A stretch of DNA of 64,000 nucleotides from Micromonospora sp. MW-13 (GTDB taxonomy: Bacteria; Actinomycetota; Actinomycetes; Mycobacteriales; Micromonosporaceae). The position numbers and the translations under genes are program-made. The notes below the pieces were generated by a model. The model did not search any database. It saw nothing but the letters and a program-made list of their open reading frames with translations, and was not told the origin of the DNA. Positions 17,361 through 26,175 of this stretch are shown one piece after another. Each line of letters starts with the position of its first letter. Position 1 is the stretch's first letter. The stretch is taken from the NCBI RefSeq assembly GCF_003434305.1, contig NZ_QKKX01000011.1:372001-436000 (forward strand), written 5' to 3'.

Positions 17361-18152
17361 ATGCAGATCAACCCCGGCGCGGCCGAGTTCCCGCACCGGC
17401 AGATCGCCGCGCAGCTCAAGGCCCAGGTGCGCCGCGGCGACTGGGGCCCCGGCGAGCGGCTGCCGTCCATCCCGGCCATCGCCGAGATGTTCGGCGTCGC
17501 GAAGCAGACCGCGCAGCGCGCCGTCGACCAGCTACGGGTCGAGGGCATCCTGATCACCAAGCCCGGCTCCGGTACGTACGTCCGGGGCACCCGGCGCCGG
17601 CTCAACCGCCTCGCCCGGGGCCGGTACGGCGGCTTCCGCGGCTACCACACGGACCTGGCCGCCCGATACCGCCAGCAGCTCGTCTCGGTCGGCCGGGCCC
17701 CAGCCCCGCCCGAGGTGGCCGACGCGTTCGGCGTCGCCGACGGCACCGAGTTGCTGTGCCGCCGGCACCTGGTCCGCACCGAGGACTCCCCCGTCGAGGT
17801 GGGCGCCTCCTGGTTCCTCCCGGCGGACACCGCCGGCACCTCCCTGGAGCGGGGCGAGGCGTTCGGCCGCCCCCTCTACCAGGAGGCGGAGGAGGCCACC
17901 GGCCGGCGGTACGTCACCGCCACCGACACCATCACCGCCCGCCAGCCCAGCCGGGAGGAGGCGGAGACGCTCCAGATCCGCCCCGACACCCCGGTGCTGC
18001 ACCTGCTGCACGTCGCCTACGACGACCGGCGCAAGCCCATCGAGGTGGCCCAGGCCACCTGGCCAGGCCCGATGACCACGCTCACCGAGGAGTACCAGGT
18101 CCCCGCCCCGGCCCCGGACCCCGACCCGGACCCCGGCCTCGTCCTGGGCTGA
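17361..18152 (+). CDS. GntR-family transcriptional regulator (HutC type)
   Basis: 263 residues. The N-terminal winged helix (about 10-75) has the GntR signature LPSIPAIAEMFGVAKQTAQR then GILITKPGSGTYV; the C-terminal UTRA ligand domain (about 90-245) has the ELLCRRHLVRTEDSPVEVG and TPVLHLLHVAYDD segments. The tail is a run of Pro/Asp (PAPAPDPDPDPG). The ATG follows GAGGAGG. It likely represses its own or a nearby gene through the palindrome at 17328-17339. Effector unknown. Confidence 0.92.
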   Translation: MQINPGAAEFPHRQIAAQLKAQVRRGDWGPGERLPSIPAIAEMFGVAKQTAQRAVDQLRVEGILITKPGSGTYVRGTRRRLNRLARGRYGGFRGYHTDLAARYRQQLVSVGRAPAPPEVADAFGVADGTELLCRRHLVRTEDSPVEVGASWFLPADTAGTSLERGEAFGRPLYQEAEEATGRRYVTATDTITARQPSREEAETLQIRPDTPVLHLLHVAYDDRRKPIEVAQATWPGPMTTLTEEYQVPAPAPDPDPDPGLVLG

Positions 18153-18164
18153 GCCGGCCCCCGT

Positions 18165-18234
18165 CGATCATGGAGCCGTGGCGGCCGGAACGCCCCCTTC
18201 GCGCCCTTCGCCGGGCACCACGCCTCCATGATCG
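18165..18234. terminator. Long palindromic hairpin between convergent genes
   Basis: CGATCATGGAGCCGTGG (18165-18181) pairs with CCACGCCTCCATGATCG (18218-18234) with a single mismatch, giving a 17-bp stem and a 36-nt loop. It separates GntR from the convergent mshC operon and can act as a two-way terminator. Its regular structure suggests a repeated intergenic element. Confidence 0.6.
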
Positions 18235-18268
18235 GCGGGTGGGGTGGGCGGGTGGGGTGGGGGTGGGG

Positions 18269-19507
18269 CTAGAGGTGGAGGCCCAGGAGGGCGTCCAGGG
18301 TGGCGGCGAACAGGGGCGGGGCCTCCCGGTCCGTGCCCTCGCCGGCGAGGGCCCGCTCGGCCCAGGCGTCGGCGACCGCGATCGCGCCGGGGGTGTCGAG
18401 GTCGTCGGCGAGCCGGGCGCGTACCGCGGCCAGCAGCTCGACCCCGGACGGGCCGGCGGTGGCGGCGGCGGCCCGACGCCACCGGGCCAGGCGCTCGTGC
18501 GCGGCGGCCAGCAGCTCGTCGGTCCAGGTGCGGTCGGCGCGGTAGTGCCCGGCCATCAGCCCGAGCCGGACCGCCACCGGGTCCACCCGGTCGGCGCGCA
18601 GCCGGGAGACGAAGACCAGGTTCCCCTTGGACTTCGACATCTTCTCGCCGTCCAGGCCGATCATGCCGGCGTGCACGTAGTGGTTGGCGAACGGCGACCG
18701 CCCGGTCAGCCGCTCCGCGTGCGCGGCGGAGCACTCGTGGTGCGGGAAGATCAGGTCGTTCCCGCCGCCCTGCACGTCGATGGTCTCGCCCAGCAGGTTC
18801 AGCGCGATCACCGCGCACTCGATGTGCCAGCCCGGGCGGCCCGGGCCGAGGTCGCCGCCGGGCCAGGACGGCTCGCCCTCGCGGGCCCCCCGCCACAGCA
18901 GCGGGTCCAGCGGGTCCCGCTTGCCCGCCCGGTCCGGATCGCCACCGCGCTCGGGGAAGATCTCCAGCATCTCCGGCCGGGACAGGTTCGACTCGTAGCC
19001 GAACGCCGGGACGGCGGTGACGTCGAAGTAGACGTCGCCGGTGCCGTCGTCGAGCCGGTACGCCGCGCCGTCCTTGAGCAGGAGGAGGACCTTGTCGGCG
19101 ATGTCCGGGATCGACTCCACCGCGCCGACGTAGTGCGCCGGCGGGATGATCCGCAGCGCCTCCATGTCCTCCCGGAACAACGCGGTCTCCCGCATCGCCA
19201 GGACCTTCCAGTCCTCGCCGTCGCGCTCGGCCCGCTCCAGCAACGGATCGTCGATGTCGGTGACGTTCTGCACGTACCGCACCGTCAGGCCGGAGTCCCG
19301 CCACACCCGCTGCACCAGATCGAAGGTGATCATGGTGGCGGCGTGGCCCAGGTGGGTGGCGTCGTACGGGGTGATGCCGCAGACGTACATGGTGGCGGTG
19401 CCGTCGGGTCGACTGGGATGGACACCGCGCCGCGCCGAGTCGAACAACATCAGGGGGCCGCCCCTGCCGGGCAGCCGTGGCACCTCATGCCCCACCCAAG
19501 ACTCCAT
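18269..19507 (-). CDS. mshC: L-cysteine:1D-myo-inositol 2-amino-2-deoxy-glucopyranoside ligase
   Basis: ATP-dependent ligase of mycothiol biosynthesis joining cysteine to glucosamine-inositol. The 412 residues match the MshC length. It derives from cysteinyl-tRNA synthetase: HIGH-like motif in [18 protein letters not shown] as KMSKSKGN, and zinc ligands in YVCGIT, HIECA and HHECSAAH. The frame stays open upstream, but [10 protein letters not shown] at 19507 is the natural start. It is the last gene of a minus-strand run with the SCO1664-family, DUF3090 and phosphatase genes. Mycothiol confirms an actinobacterial host. Confidence 0.95.
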   Translation of the reverse strand: MESWVGHEVPRLPGRGGPLMLFDSARRGVHPSRPDGTATMYVCGITPYDATHLGHAATMITFDLVQRVWRDSGLTVRYVQNVTDIDDPLLERAERDGEDWKVLAMRETALFREDMEALRIIPPAHYVGAVESIPDIADKVLLLLKDGAAYRLDDGTGDVYFDVTAVPAFGYESNLSRPEMLEIFPERGGDPDRAGKRDPLDPLLWRGAREGEPSWPGGDLGPGRPGWHIECAVIALNLLGETIDVQGGGNDLIFPHHECSAAHAERLTGRSPFANHYVHAGMIGLDGEKMSKSKGNLVFVSRLRADRVDPVAVRLGLMAGHYRADRTWTDELLAAAHERLARWRRAAAATAGPSGVELLAAVRARLADDLDTPGAIAVADAWAERALAGEGTDREAPPLFAATLDALLGLHL

Positions 19508-19602
19508 GACCGTCAGCCTAACGAGCCACCCGGCGCACCGGAGCCGCCCCATGGGTGATCAACATGACAGCCTCTCGCCTCGGCCCGGCCGCCGGTCCAC
19601 CG

Positions 19603-20421
19603 TCACATGGGTGGCCAGGGCATCGCCGGCCAGTCCTCCGGCGGCTGCGGGAAGTGGCCGGCGTCGCGCAGCCGGCCCACCCGGGCGGCGACCTGCGCGA
19701 TCTCGCGGATCGTCAGGTGCTCGCCGAGTTCCTCGCCGAGGGCGCCGGCGAGCTGGTCGGCGAGGTCGGCGAGCATCTCCAGCGCGTCCGGCGGCAGCCC
19801 CCGGCCGGCCCAGCCCCACAGCACGGTGCGCAGCTTCTCCTCCACGTGGAAGCTCACCCCGTGGTCGACGCCGTAGATCCGGTCGTCCGGGCCGACCAGC
19901 ACGTGGCCCCCCTTGCGGTCGGCATTGTTGATCACCGCGTCGAGCACGGCCAGCCGGGCCAGGCGCGGGTCGTCGGCGTGCGCCAGGGCGTACGGGGTGC
20001 CGTCGTCGTCCCGGGCCGCCGCGATCGGGAACCAGCGCGGCGGCACCGTCCCGGCGGGCACGAACCCGACCAGCGGCTCGGCGTCGGACGGCTCGTCGAT
20101 CCACAGCTGACAGGAGCCCGGGCCGAACGGGCCGTCCCGCAGCACCGTCGGCGGCACCAGGTCCCAGCCGGTGGCCCGGGAGACCAGGTACGCCGAGACC
20201 TCCCGCCCGGCGAGGGTGCCGTCGGGGAAGTCCCACAACGGCCGCTCGCCCCGCACCGGCTTGTAGACGCAACGCGCGCTCATCCCGTCGAGGGTGAGCG
20301 CGCCGAGCAGGGTGGCGTTCGAGGCGTCGACCAGCCGGCCCTCGACGGTCAGTTCACCGTCTCGCAGCAACCGCAGGGTCGCCGCGCCGTCCTGGCGGGG
20401 TTGGAGTTCGGACGACGTCAC
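19603..20421 (-). CDS. SCO1664-family protein (PI3/4-kinase-like fold)
   Basis: About 272 residues of the actinobacterial SCO1664 family, distantly related to phosphatidylinositol 3-/4-kinases. Kinase-like segments are VYKPVRGERPLWDFP (nucleotide Lys), then AVLDAVINNADRKGGHVLV (catalytic loop) and IYGVDHGVSFH (metal-binding Asp). The GTG at 20421 overlaps the stop of the DUF3090 gene as GTGA, so the genes are coupled; an alternative GTG lies at 20448. Its function is unknown, but linkage to mshC is conserved. Confidence 0.88.
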   Translation of the reverse strand: MTSSELQPRQDGAATLRLLRDGELTVEGRLVDASNATLLGALTLDGMSARCVYKPVRGERPLWDFPDGTLAGREVSAYLVSRATGWDLVPPTVLRDGPFGPGSCQLWIDEPSDAEPLVGFVPAGTVPPRWFPIAAARDDDGTPYALAHADDPRLARLAVLDAVINNADRKGGHVLVGPDDRIYGVDHGVSFHVEEKLRTVLWGWAGRGLPPDALEMLADLADQLAGALGEELGEHLTIREIAQVAARVGRLRDAGHFPQPPEDWPAMPWPPM

Positions 20422-21002
20422 CGGTGATAACCGTTGTGCCGCGGGCACAGGTGCCCGGCGGGGTCCAGCGGCTGCCCACAGAGCGGACAGGGCGGGCGAC
20501 CGGCGTTGACCACCCGGCGGGCCCGCTCGATGAACTCGCGGGTCGCCTCCGGGGTCAACCGGACGCGCAGCCGGTCGAGGTCCTCGTCCGGCTCCTCGTC
20601 GTCGGCCTCCTCCTCGTCGTCTTCCTCGGGGCCGCCGAGCTCGACCTCGGCCTCCCCCTCACCGGCGGCGATCGCCTCGATCACCACGGTGGCGGTGTCG
20701 ACGTCGAAGGCCAGCCCGAGGGTGCCGACCCGGAACTCCTCGTCGACCGGCGTGTCCAGCGGGTCGTTGTCGCCCACGGAGGCCGGCGGCTCGGGCAGTT
20801 GCACACCGAAGCGGCGCTGCGCCTCGGTCAGCAACTCCTCCAGCTTCTCGGCGAGCAGCGACACCTGGACCTTCTCCAGCGCGACGCTGACCAGCCGGCC
20901 ACCGCCGCGCGCCTGCAGGAAGAACGTGCGCTCCCCGGGCGCCCCGACCGTCCCGGCGACGAACCGCTCCGGCGGCTCGAAGGCGTGCACCTGGTGGGTC
21001 AT
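20418..21002 (-). CDS. DUF3090 family protein
   Basis: 194 residues, a family nearly confined to actinobacteria and linked to mshC. Recognisable parts are the start MTHQVHAFEPPERFVAGTVG, the QARGGGRLVSVALEK segment, a very acidic linker (about 120-145), and a C-terminal zinc-ribbon-like CPLCGQPLDPAGHLCPRHNGYHR broken into Cys pairs plus His. Its stop overlaps the start of the SCO1664-family gene. No enzymatic role is established. Confidence 0.9.
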   Translation of the reverse strand: MTHQVHAFEPPERFVAGTVGAPGERTFFLQARGGGRLVSVALEKVQVSLLAEKLEELLTEAQRRFGVQLPEPPASVGDNDPLDTPVDEEFRVGTLGLAFDVDTATVVIEAIAAGEGEAEVELGGPEEDDEEEADDEEPDEDLDRLRVRLTPEATREFIERARRVVNAGRPPCPLCGQPLDPAGHLCPRHNGYHR

Positions 21003-21123
21003 ACCCACGACCCTATCCGGCCCGCCACGGCGTCGCGCACCCCACCGACCGTGAAACGCGCCCGCGCGCACCCGCGCGCGTACCGTGAGGTCCGCCCCGG
21101 TCCGGCGGGGCCCGCCGGGCGCC

Positions 21124-21825
21124 TCACCGCGCCGCCCCGGCTCCCCCGCCCACGGCGGCGTCGGAGTCCGTCGACTTCGCCGCCCGCCGCCGCTTGCGCG
21201 GCGGCGGCACCAGCGCGGCCAGGTCACCACCGGTGTCGTTGAGCCGCACCAGGAACGGCCGCAGCGGCGTGTACCGGATCGCCGTCACCGACGCCGGGTC
21301 CGCGACGATGCGCTGGAAGAGATCCAGGTGTACGCCCAGCGCGTCCGCCACGATGGCCTTGATCACATCGCCGTGGCTGCATGCCAGCCAGACCGCCTCG
21401 GGACCGTGCTCGGCGGTGATCCGCGCGTCCCAGGTGCGTACCGCCGCGACCGCCCGCGCCGCCATCGCGGCCATCGACTCGCCCCCGGGGAAGATGGCGG
21501 CGCTCGGGTGCTGCTGGACCACCGGCCAGAGCGGCTCCTTGGCCAGCTTCTTCAGCGGCTGCCCCTCCCAGCTGCCGTACCCGCACTCGATCAGCCCCTC
21601 GTCCACGGTCGGGCTGGCCTGCGGGAGCGCGAGTTCCAGGGTCTGCCGGCAGCGGATCAGCGGGCTGGTCACCACCGCGGCGAGGGGCAGCCCGCGCAGC
21701 CGCTCGCCCACCGCCGTGGCCTGGGCCCGTCCGGTGTCGTCCAGTTCGACGGGCTGCCGGCCGGCGAGGCCGCCGTCGGCGTTGGCGGTGGTGCGGCCGT
21801 GCCGCAGGAGGAGAAGAGTCGCCAC
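21124..21825 (-). CDS. Histidine-phosphatase-family protein (MSMEG_4193 type)
   Basis: 233 residues, phosphoglycerate-mutase-like fold. The catalytic RHG is in LLLLRHGRTTANADG near the N-terminus, with the second catalytic His in WLACSHGDVIKAIV. ECGYGSWEGQPLK is the family's middle motif. The C-terminus has a basic patch (PPPRKRRRAAK) and an Ala/Gly tail. It belongs to the same conserved neighbourhood as mshC; 121 nt separate it from the DUF3090 start. Described as a putative phosphomutase or phosphatase; substrate unknown. Confidence 0.92.
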   Translation of the reverse strand: MATLLLLRHGRTTANADGGLAGRQPVELDDTGRAQATAVGERLRGLPLAAVVTSPLIRCRQTLELALPQASPTVDEGLIECGYGSWEGQPLKKLAKEPLWPVVQQHPSAAIFPGGESMAAMAARAVAAVRTWDARITAEHGPEAVWLACSHGDVIKAIVADALGVHLDLFQRIVADPASVTAIRYTPLRPFLVRLNDTGGDLAALVPPPRKRRRAAKSTDSDAAVGGGAGAAR

Positions 21826-21869
21826 ACCGCCCAGCCTATGTCGAGGTTGCGCTCCCCCACGGCCACCGG

Positions 21870-21911
21870 CCCCACCCCCGGGCGGCGGTGATCAAAAGGA
21901 CGGGGGTGGGG
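21870..21911. terminator. Hairpin between uppP and the phosphatase gene
   Basis: CCCCACCCCCG (21870-21880) and CGGGGGTGGGG (21901-21911) are perfect 11-bp arms with a 20-nt loop. It may end or attenuate transcription of the upstream oxidoreductase-uppP pair, splitting the operon. Confidence 0.5.
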
Positions 21912-21923
21912 TGGGGGGACGTG

Positions 21924-22760
21924 CTAGGTGGCGGAGAGGGTGCCGGTCATCAGGAGGGCGAGGACCAGGGTGCCCAGGGCGACCCGGTACAGCACGAAGA
22001 CGTACAGGGTGTGGTGGGCGACGTAGCGCAACAGCCAGGCGATGGCGGCGTAACCGATGGCGAAGGCGATCAGCGTGGCGACCACCAACTGCGCCCCGCT
22101 CGGCGCGGCGGTGCCGGGCGCGGACGGTTCGAACACGTCGCCGAGGCTGAACACCCCGGACATCACCACGGCGGGGATGGCCAGCAGGAACGAGTACCGC
22201 GCCGCCGTCTCCCGGGTGAGGTTGAGCAGCAGTCCGGCCGTGAGCGTGCCGCCGGAGCGGGACACCCCGGGGATCAGCGCCATCGCCTGGGCGAAGCCCA
22301 TCACGATGCCGTCGCGCATCCGGAAGTTCTCCAGGGTGCGGGCCTGCCGGCCCCAGTACTCGGCGAAGGCGAGCACGAAGGCGAAGACGATCAGGGTGGT
22401 GGCGACCAGCCACAGGTTCCGGCCGGCGGTCTTGATCTGGTCCTTGAACAGGAAGCCGAAGGCCCCGATCGGGACGGAGCCGACGATCACGTACCAGCCC
22501 ATCCGGTAGTCGAGGCTGCTGCGTACCGAGCGGTCGACAATGCCGACCAGCCAGACCCGGGTGATTCGCCAGATGTCCTTGGCGAAGTAGATCAGCACGG
22601 CCGCCTCGGTGCCGAGCTGGGTGACGGCGGTGAACGAGGCTCCGGCGTCGCGGCCGAAGAAGATGGCCGAGGTGATCCGCAGGTGCCCCGACGAGCTGAC
22701 CGGCAGGAACTCGGTCAGGCCCTGGACGACGCCCAGGACGATGGCTTCGATCCAGGTCAC
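21924..22760 (-). CDS. uppP: Undecaprenyl-diphosphatase
   Basis: Integral membrane phosphatase (278 residues) that recycles undecaprenyl diphosphate to the carrier lipid used for peptidoglycan and wall polymers. The BacA/UppP motifs are intact: [14 protein letters not shown] near the N-terminus and [17 protein letters not shown] in the second half, with about eight hydrophobic segments. The GTG overlaps the stop of the upstream oxidoreductase gene as GTGA, giving tight coupling. Confidence 0.96.
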   Translation of the reverse strand: MTWIEAIVLGVVQGLTEFLPVSSSGHLRITSAIFFGRDAGASFTAVTQLGTEAAVLIYFAKDIWRITRVWLVGIVDRSVRSSLDYRMGWYVIVGSVPIGAFGFLFKDQIKTAGRNLWLVATTLIVFAFVLAFAEYWGRQARTLENFRMRDGIVMGFAQAMALIPGVSRSGGTLTAGLLLNLTRETAARYSFLLAIPAVVMSGVFSLGDVFEPSAPGTAAPSGAQLVVATLIAFAIGYAAIAWLLRYVAHHTLYVFVLYRVALGTLVLALLMTGTLSAT

Positions 22761-23809
22761 TCGCCGACTCCGGCAAGGTCCAGTGCCTCGGCGACGGTGC
22801 GCAGGGTCTGCACGCCGCTGTCCCGGTCGGCCACGAAGAGGGTCACCGACAGGGTGGTGACGCCGGCGGCGGCGTACTCGCCCAGCCGCTCGGCGATGCG
22901 CTCCTTGGGCCCGAGCAGCGAGGTGCGGTCGATGAACTCCGTCGGCACCGCGGCGGCGGCGTCGCGCTGCCGCTTGGCCAGGTAGAGGTCCTGCACCTCG
23001 CGGGCGGCGTCGCCGTAGCCCATCCGGGTGGCGAGCTGGTTGTAGAAGTTCTGCTGCCGGCTGCCCATGCCGCCGACGTAGAGGGCGGCGTAGAAACGGA
23101 CCAGCTCAGCGCAGGAGGCGACGTCGTCGCCGATGACCACCGGGACCGAGGGAACGACGTCGAAGCCGGCCAGCTCCTTGCCGGCCTTCGCCCGGCCGGC
23201 CCGCACGGCGGCGAGCTGCTCTTCGGCGTACTCGGGGGCGTAGAAGACGGCCAGCCAGCCGTCGGCGATCTCGCCGGCCAGCTCCAGGTTCTTCGGACCG
23301 ACGGCGGCGAGGTAGATCGGGACCTGCTCGCGGGGCGGGTGGAAGCCGAGCCGCAGCGCCTTGCCCGGGCCGTCGGGCAGCGGCAGCGGGTAGAACTCGC
23401 CGTCGTACGCGACCGGCTTGCGGGCGACGGCGAGCTTGACGATGTCGACGTACTCCCGGGTGCGGGCGAGGGGCTTGGCGAAGCGCACGCCGTGCCAGCC
23501 CTCGGAGACCTGCGGCCCGGAGACGCCCAGGCCGAGCCGGAACCGGCCACCGGAGAGCGCGTCGATGGTCGCCGCCGTCATGGCGGTCATCGCCGGGGTG
23601 CGGGCGGGGATCTGCATCACCGCGCTGCCCACGTCGATCCGTTCCGTCTGCCCGGCGATCCAGGCCAGCATGCTCGGCGAGTCGGAGCCGTATGCCTCTG
23701 CGGCCCACACCACCGAGTAGCCGAGCCGGTCCGCCTCCTGGGCGAGCGCCAGGTGGTCGGCGGGTGTGCTCCACGCCGTCTGGTAACCGAGGCTGAGCCC
23801 GAGTCGCAC
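22757..23809 (-). CDS. LLM-class F420-dependent oxidoreductase
   Basis: Luciferase-like TIM-barrel enzyme of 350 residues using cofactor F420. Typical features are the start [36 protein letters not shown], the [20 protein letters not shown] segment and [22 protein letters not shown] (broken by family variation). The GTG follows a strong GGGGGAGGA. It is the first gene of the minus-strand run and is coupled to uppP. The substrate is not predictable. Confidence 0.92.
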   Translation of the reverse strand: MRLGLSLGYQTAWSTPADHLALAQEADRLGYSVVWAAEAYGSDSPSMLAWIAGQTERIDVGSAVMQIPARTPAMTAMTAATIDALSGGRFRLGLGVSGPQVSEGWHGVRFAKPLARTREYVDIVKLAVARKPVAYDGEFYPLPLPDGPGKALRLGFHPPREQVPIYLAAVGPKNLELAGEIADGWLAVFYAPEYAEEQLAAVRAGRAKAGKELAGFDVVPSVPVVIGDDVASCAELVRFYAALYVGGMGSRQQNFYNQLATRMGYGDAAREVQDLYLAKRQRDAAAAVPTEFIDRTSLLGPKERIAERLGEYAAAGVTTLSVTLFVADRDSGVQTLRTVAEALDLAGVGE

Positions 23810-23994
23810 TGGTCCTCCCCCATCCGCAGCACAGGTCGCATCAGGTTACGCAATGCCGGCGGCGGAGCCGATCACCGGCTCACCCGGAACGTCTCAACCG
23901 GGGCGAACCGGCCGGTGGGGTGGGAATCCCGCCGACCGAAGGGGCTGGCAGGAACTTGACGGGAGCGAGGATATCGGTGGCGGCGGGTTCGAAA

Positions 23995-24000
23995 TAAGGT
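23995..24000 (+). promoter_or_regulatory. -10 box of a putative leaderless promoter (aldo/keto reductase)
   Basis: TAAGGT ends 6 nt before the ATG at 24007, leaving no room for a ribosome binding site. The -35 region (about 23972-23977, TATCGG) is weak. Confidence 0.4.
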
Positions 24001-24006
24001 TCACCC

Positions 24007-24978
24007 ATGCAACAGCGACCGCTCGGCCGAAGCGGGCTGGCGGTTTCCCGGCTCGCGCTCGGCACCATGACCTGGGGCCGGGACACCGACGCCGACGACG
24101 CGGCCGCCCAACTGAAGAGCTTCCTCGACGCGGGCGGCAACCTGGTGGACACCGCCGACGTGTACGGCGACGGGGACGCGGAGGCGGTGATCGGGTCGCT
24201 GCTGGGCGGCCTGGTCCCCCGCGACGAGCTGCTGATCGCGACGAAGGCGGGGCTACGGCCGGGCAGCGCCCGGCGCCGGGACAACTCCCGGGGCCACCTG
24301 CTGCGCACGCTGGACGCCTCGCTGCGCCGGCTCGGCACGGACCACGTCGACCTGTGGCAGGTGCACGGGTACGACCCGGACACCCCGCTGGAGGAGACCC
24401 TGGCGGCACTCGACCACGCGGTGGCCAGCGGCCGGGTCCGCTACGTCGGGGTGTCGAACTTCTCCGGTTGGCAGACCGCGCGGGCGGCGGCGTGGCAGGC
24501 GGCCTGGCCGGGGCGGGCCCCGGTGGTGGCCGCCCAGGTGGAGTACTCGCTGCTGGAGCGGGGGGTGGAGCGGGAGGTGCTGCCGGCCTGCGCGGCGCTG
24601 GGCCTGGGGATGCTGCCCTGGTCGCCGCTGGGTCGGGGGGTGCTCACCGGCAAGTACCGGCACGGCCGGCCGGCGGACTCGCGGGCCGCGTCGGCGCACT
24701 TCGAGCCGTTCGTGGCGACCTACCTGGAGCCGCGCTGCTCCAGCATCGTGGAGGCGGTGGCCACGGCGGCCGGCGGGCTGGGGGTGTCGCCGCTGGAGGT
24801 GGCGCTGGCCTGGATCCGGGACCGGCCCGGGGTGACGGCCCCGATCCTCGGCGCCCGGACGGTCGGGCAGCTCCTCGGCGCGCTCCAGGTGGAGCGGATG
24901 GCCCTGCCCGACGAGATCGTGGTCGCGCTCGACGACGTGTCGGCGGTGCCGGTGGGCTACCCCGAGCGGGACGGCTGA
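24007..24978 (+). CDS. Aldo/keto reductase
   Basis: NADPH-dependent (alpha/beta)8-barrel reductase, 323 residues. The catalytic tetrad can be placed: Asp and Tyr in NLVDTADVYGDG, Lys in LIATKAG, His in LWQVHGYD. The family fingerprints GRVRYVGVSNFSGWQ and PILGARTVGQL are present. It resembles the group acting on aldehydes and sugar derivatives. The start lies 6 nt after a TAAGGT box with no ribosome binding site, so it is probably leaderless. Confidence 0.94.
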   Translation: MQQRPLGRSGLAVSRLALGTMTWGRDTDADDAAAQLKSFLDAGGNLVDTADVYGDGDAEAVIGSLLGGLVPRDELLIATKAGLRPGSARRRDNSRGHLLRTLDASLRRLGTDHVDLWQVHGYDPDTPLEETLAALDHAVASGRVRYVGVSNFSGWQTARAAAWQAAWPGRAPVVAAQVEYSLLERGVEREVLPACAALGLGMLPWSPLGRGVLTGKYRHGRPADSRAASAHFEPFVATYLEPRCSSIVEAVATAAGGLGVSPLEVALAWIRDRPGVTAPILGARTVGQLLGALQVERMALPDEIVVALDDVSAVPVGYPERDG

Positions 24979-25065
24979 CCCCGACCGCCGCGCAGGTCGG
25001 GGCGGAGGCGGCGGTCACCTGGGGAAGGGTGGCGAACGGCCGGCGGGCTGGGCAGCATGGTACTC

Positions 25066-25257
25066 ATGGACTACGAATACGCGCCGCTACGGTTGCCCTC
25101 GAACGTCGACCGGTTGACCGCCGCGGCGCAGCTGGCGATCCAGGCGGAGTTCTCGGGCTGGGAGCTGGCCCGGGTGCGGCTGTACCGGGACGGCACGCGG
25201 CAGGTCGTGCTGCGCCGCCGCCGGGTCAACCAGCCCCAGCCGGGCCTGTCGTACTGA
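25066..25257 (+). CDS. DUF5703 family small protein
   Basis: 63 residues, a small actinobacterial family. The pattern is MDYEYAPLRLP, a helix (TAAAQLAIQAEF), then SGWELARVRLYRDGTRQVVLRRRR. The start MDYEYAPL is preferred because family members begin at that point; an in-frame ATG three codons upstream also exists. Function unknown. Confidence 0.75.
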   Translation: MDYEYAPLRLPSNVDRLTAAAQLAIQAEFSGWELARVRLYRDGTRQVVLRRRRVNQPQPGLSY

Positions 25258-25278
25258 ACGCCGGGTCGCCGCCGGGCG

Positions 25279-25446
25279 ACCGCGGTGCGGCGCTGCCCCG
25301 GGGCGCGGGCGGGTGCTCGGGCCCTGGGGCAAACACGGTGCGGCGGCGCCGCCCCGGGGCGCGAGCGGAAGCTCGGGCCCTGGGGCAAACACGGTGCGGC
25401 GGCGCCGCCCCGGGGCGCGAGCGGAAGCTCGGGCCCCGGGGCGGCC
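25279..25446. repeat. 56-bp tandem repeat, about three copies
   Basis: Two near-identical 56-bp units start at 25335 and 25391 with ACGGTGCGGCGGCGCC, and a more diverged copy precedes them from about 25279. Each unit contains GCGGCGGCGCCGC-type palindromes. They sit between convergent genes; no coding role is seen. Confidence 0.75.
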
Positions 25447-25451
25447 ACGGC

Positions 25452-26117
25452 CTAGTGGCGGTGCCCCGCGTGGTCGTGCTCCTCGTCGTCGAGGTCGAGG
25501 AACGGGTGCTCGTCGAGGCGGCCCACGAGACGGTCGTCGGCGGCGGGCTGGAACGGGCCCACCGGGTCGTCGTCGTCGAACGACTCCAGGTCGACCGGGG
25601 TGCCGACCTCGCTGACCATCACCACGCCGTCGAGCGGTTCCAGTTCCGGGACGTCCAGCGCGCTGAGCGAGCCGTCGCCGCTCTGGAGCAGCTCCAGCAC
25701 CGCCTCGCCGACCCCCTCGACGGGTGCCGGCTCGTCGTCCTCGGGGGTGCCCTCGCGGCGGGCCGCCTCGGCGACCCGGATCAGCGCGGCGACGCTGGGC
25801 ACCCGGTAGTCGCGGCGCTGGCGCACCGAGATGACCCGGGGGTGCGGGTCGGTGGCCTCGACCCCCTCGACGGCACCGAAACGCTCGTCGGCCTCGTCGG
25901 GGTCGATGGACTCCACGTCCCAGGGGGTGACCTCGCCGAACGCGTCGAGCAACTGCTCGTCGTACGCGAACGAGGCGTTGTTCAGCGCGACGTACGCCTG
26001 CCAGACGTTGTCGTCGTCGATGCGGCCCTGGGCGGACCGGACGGCGGCCAGGTGCGCGCGGGCGGCGTCGATCACCCGCTCCAGGGCGGCGTCCAGCTCA
26101 CCGTGCTGGTCGGTCAT
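25452..26117 (-). CDS. Conserved-looking acidic hypothetical protein
   Basis: 221 residues, unrecognised. The N-terminal half is helical (ALERVIDAARAHLAAVRSAQG, broken by DDDNVWQAYVALNNASFAYDE), suggesting a small helical domain. The C-terminal half is strongly acidic and ends with a His-rich tail (DLDDEEHDHAGHRH) that might bind metal. No signal peptide. It lies upstream in the same orientation as nothing obvious; the M20 peptidase gene ends 59 nt upstream on the same strand, so co-transcription is possible. Confidence 0.75.
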   Translation of the reverse strand: MTDQHGELDAALERVIDAARAHLAAVRSAQGRIDDDNVWQAYVALNNASFAYDEQLLDAFGEVTPWDVESIDPDEADERFGAVEGVEATDPHPRVISVRQRRDYRVPSVAALIRVAEAARREGTPEDDEPAPVEGVGEAVLELLQSGDGSLSALDVPELEPLDGVVMVSEVGTPVDLESFDDDDPVGPFQPAADDRLVGRLDEHPFLDLDDEEHDHAGHRH

Positions 26118-26175
26118 GTGCGTTCCCTTCGCGATGGGGGATGTTCCGCGCCGGACGGTAGGGCAACGGACACGG

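Noticed and set aside
25279..25446. CRISPR array
   Set aside because: The 56-bp units are contiguous with no unique spacers, and no cas genes are present.
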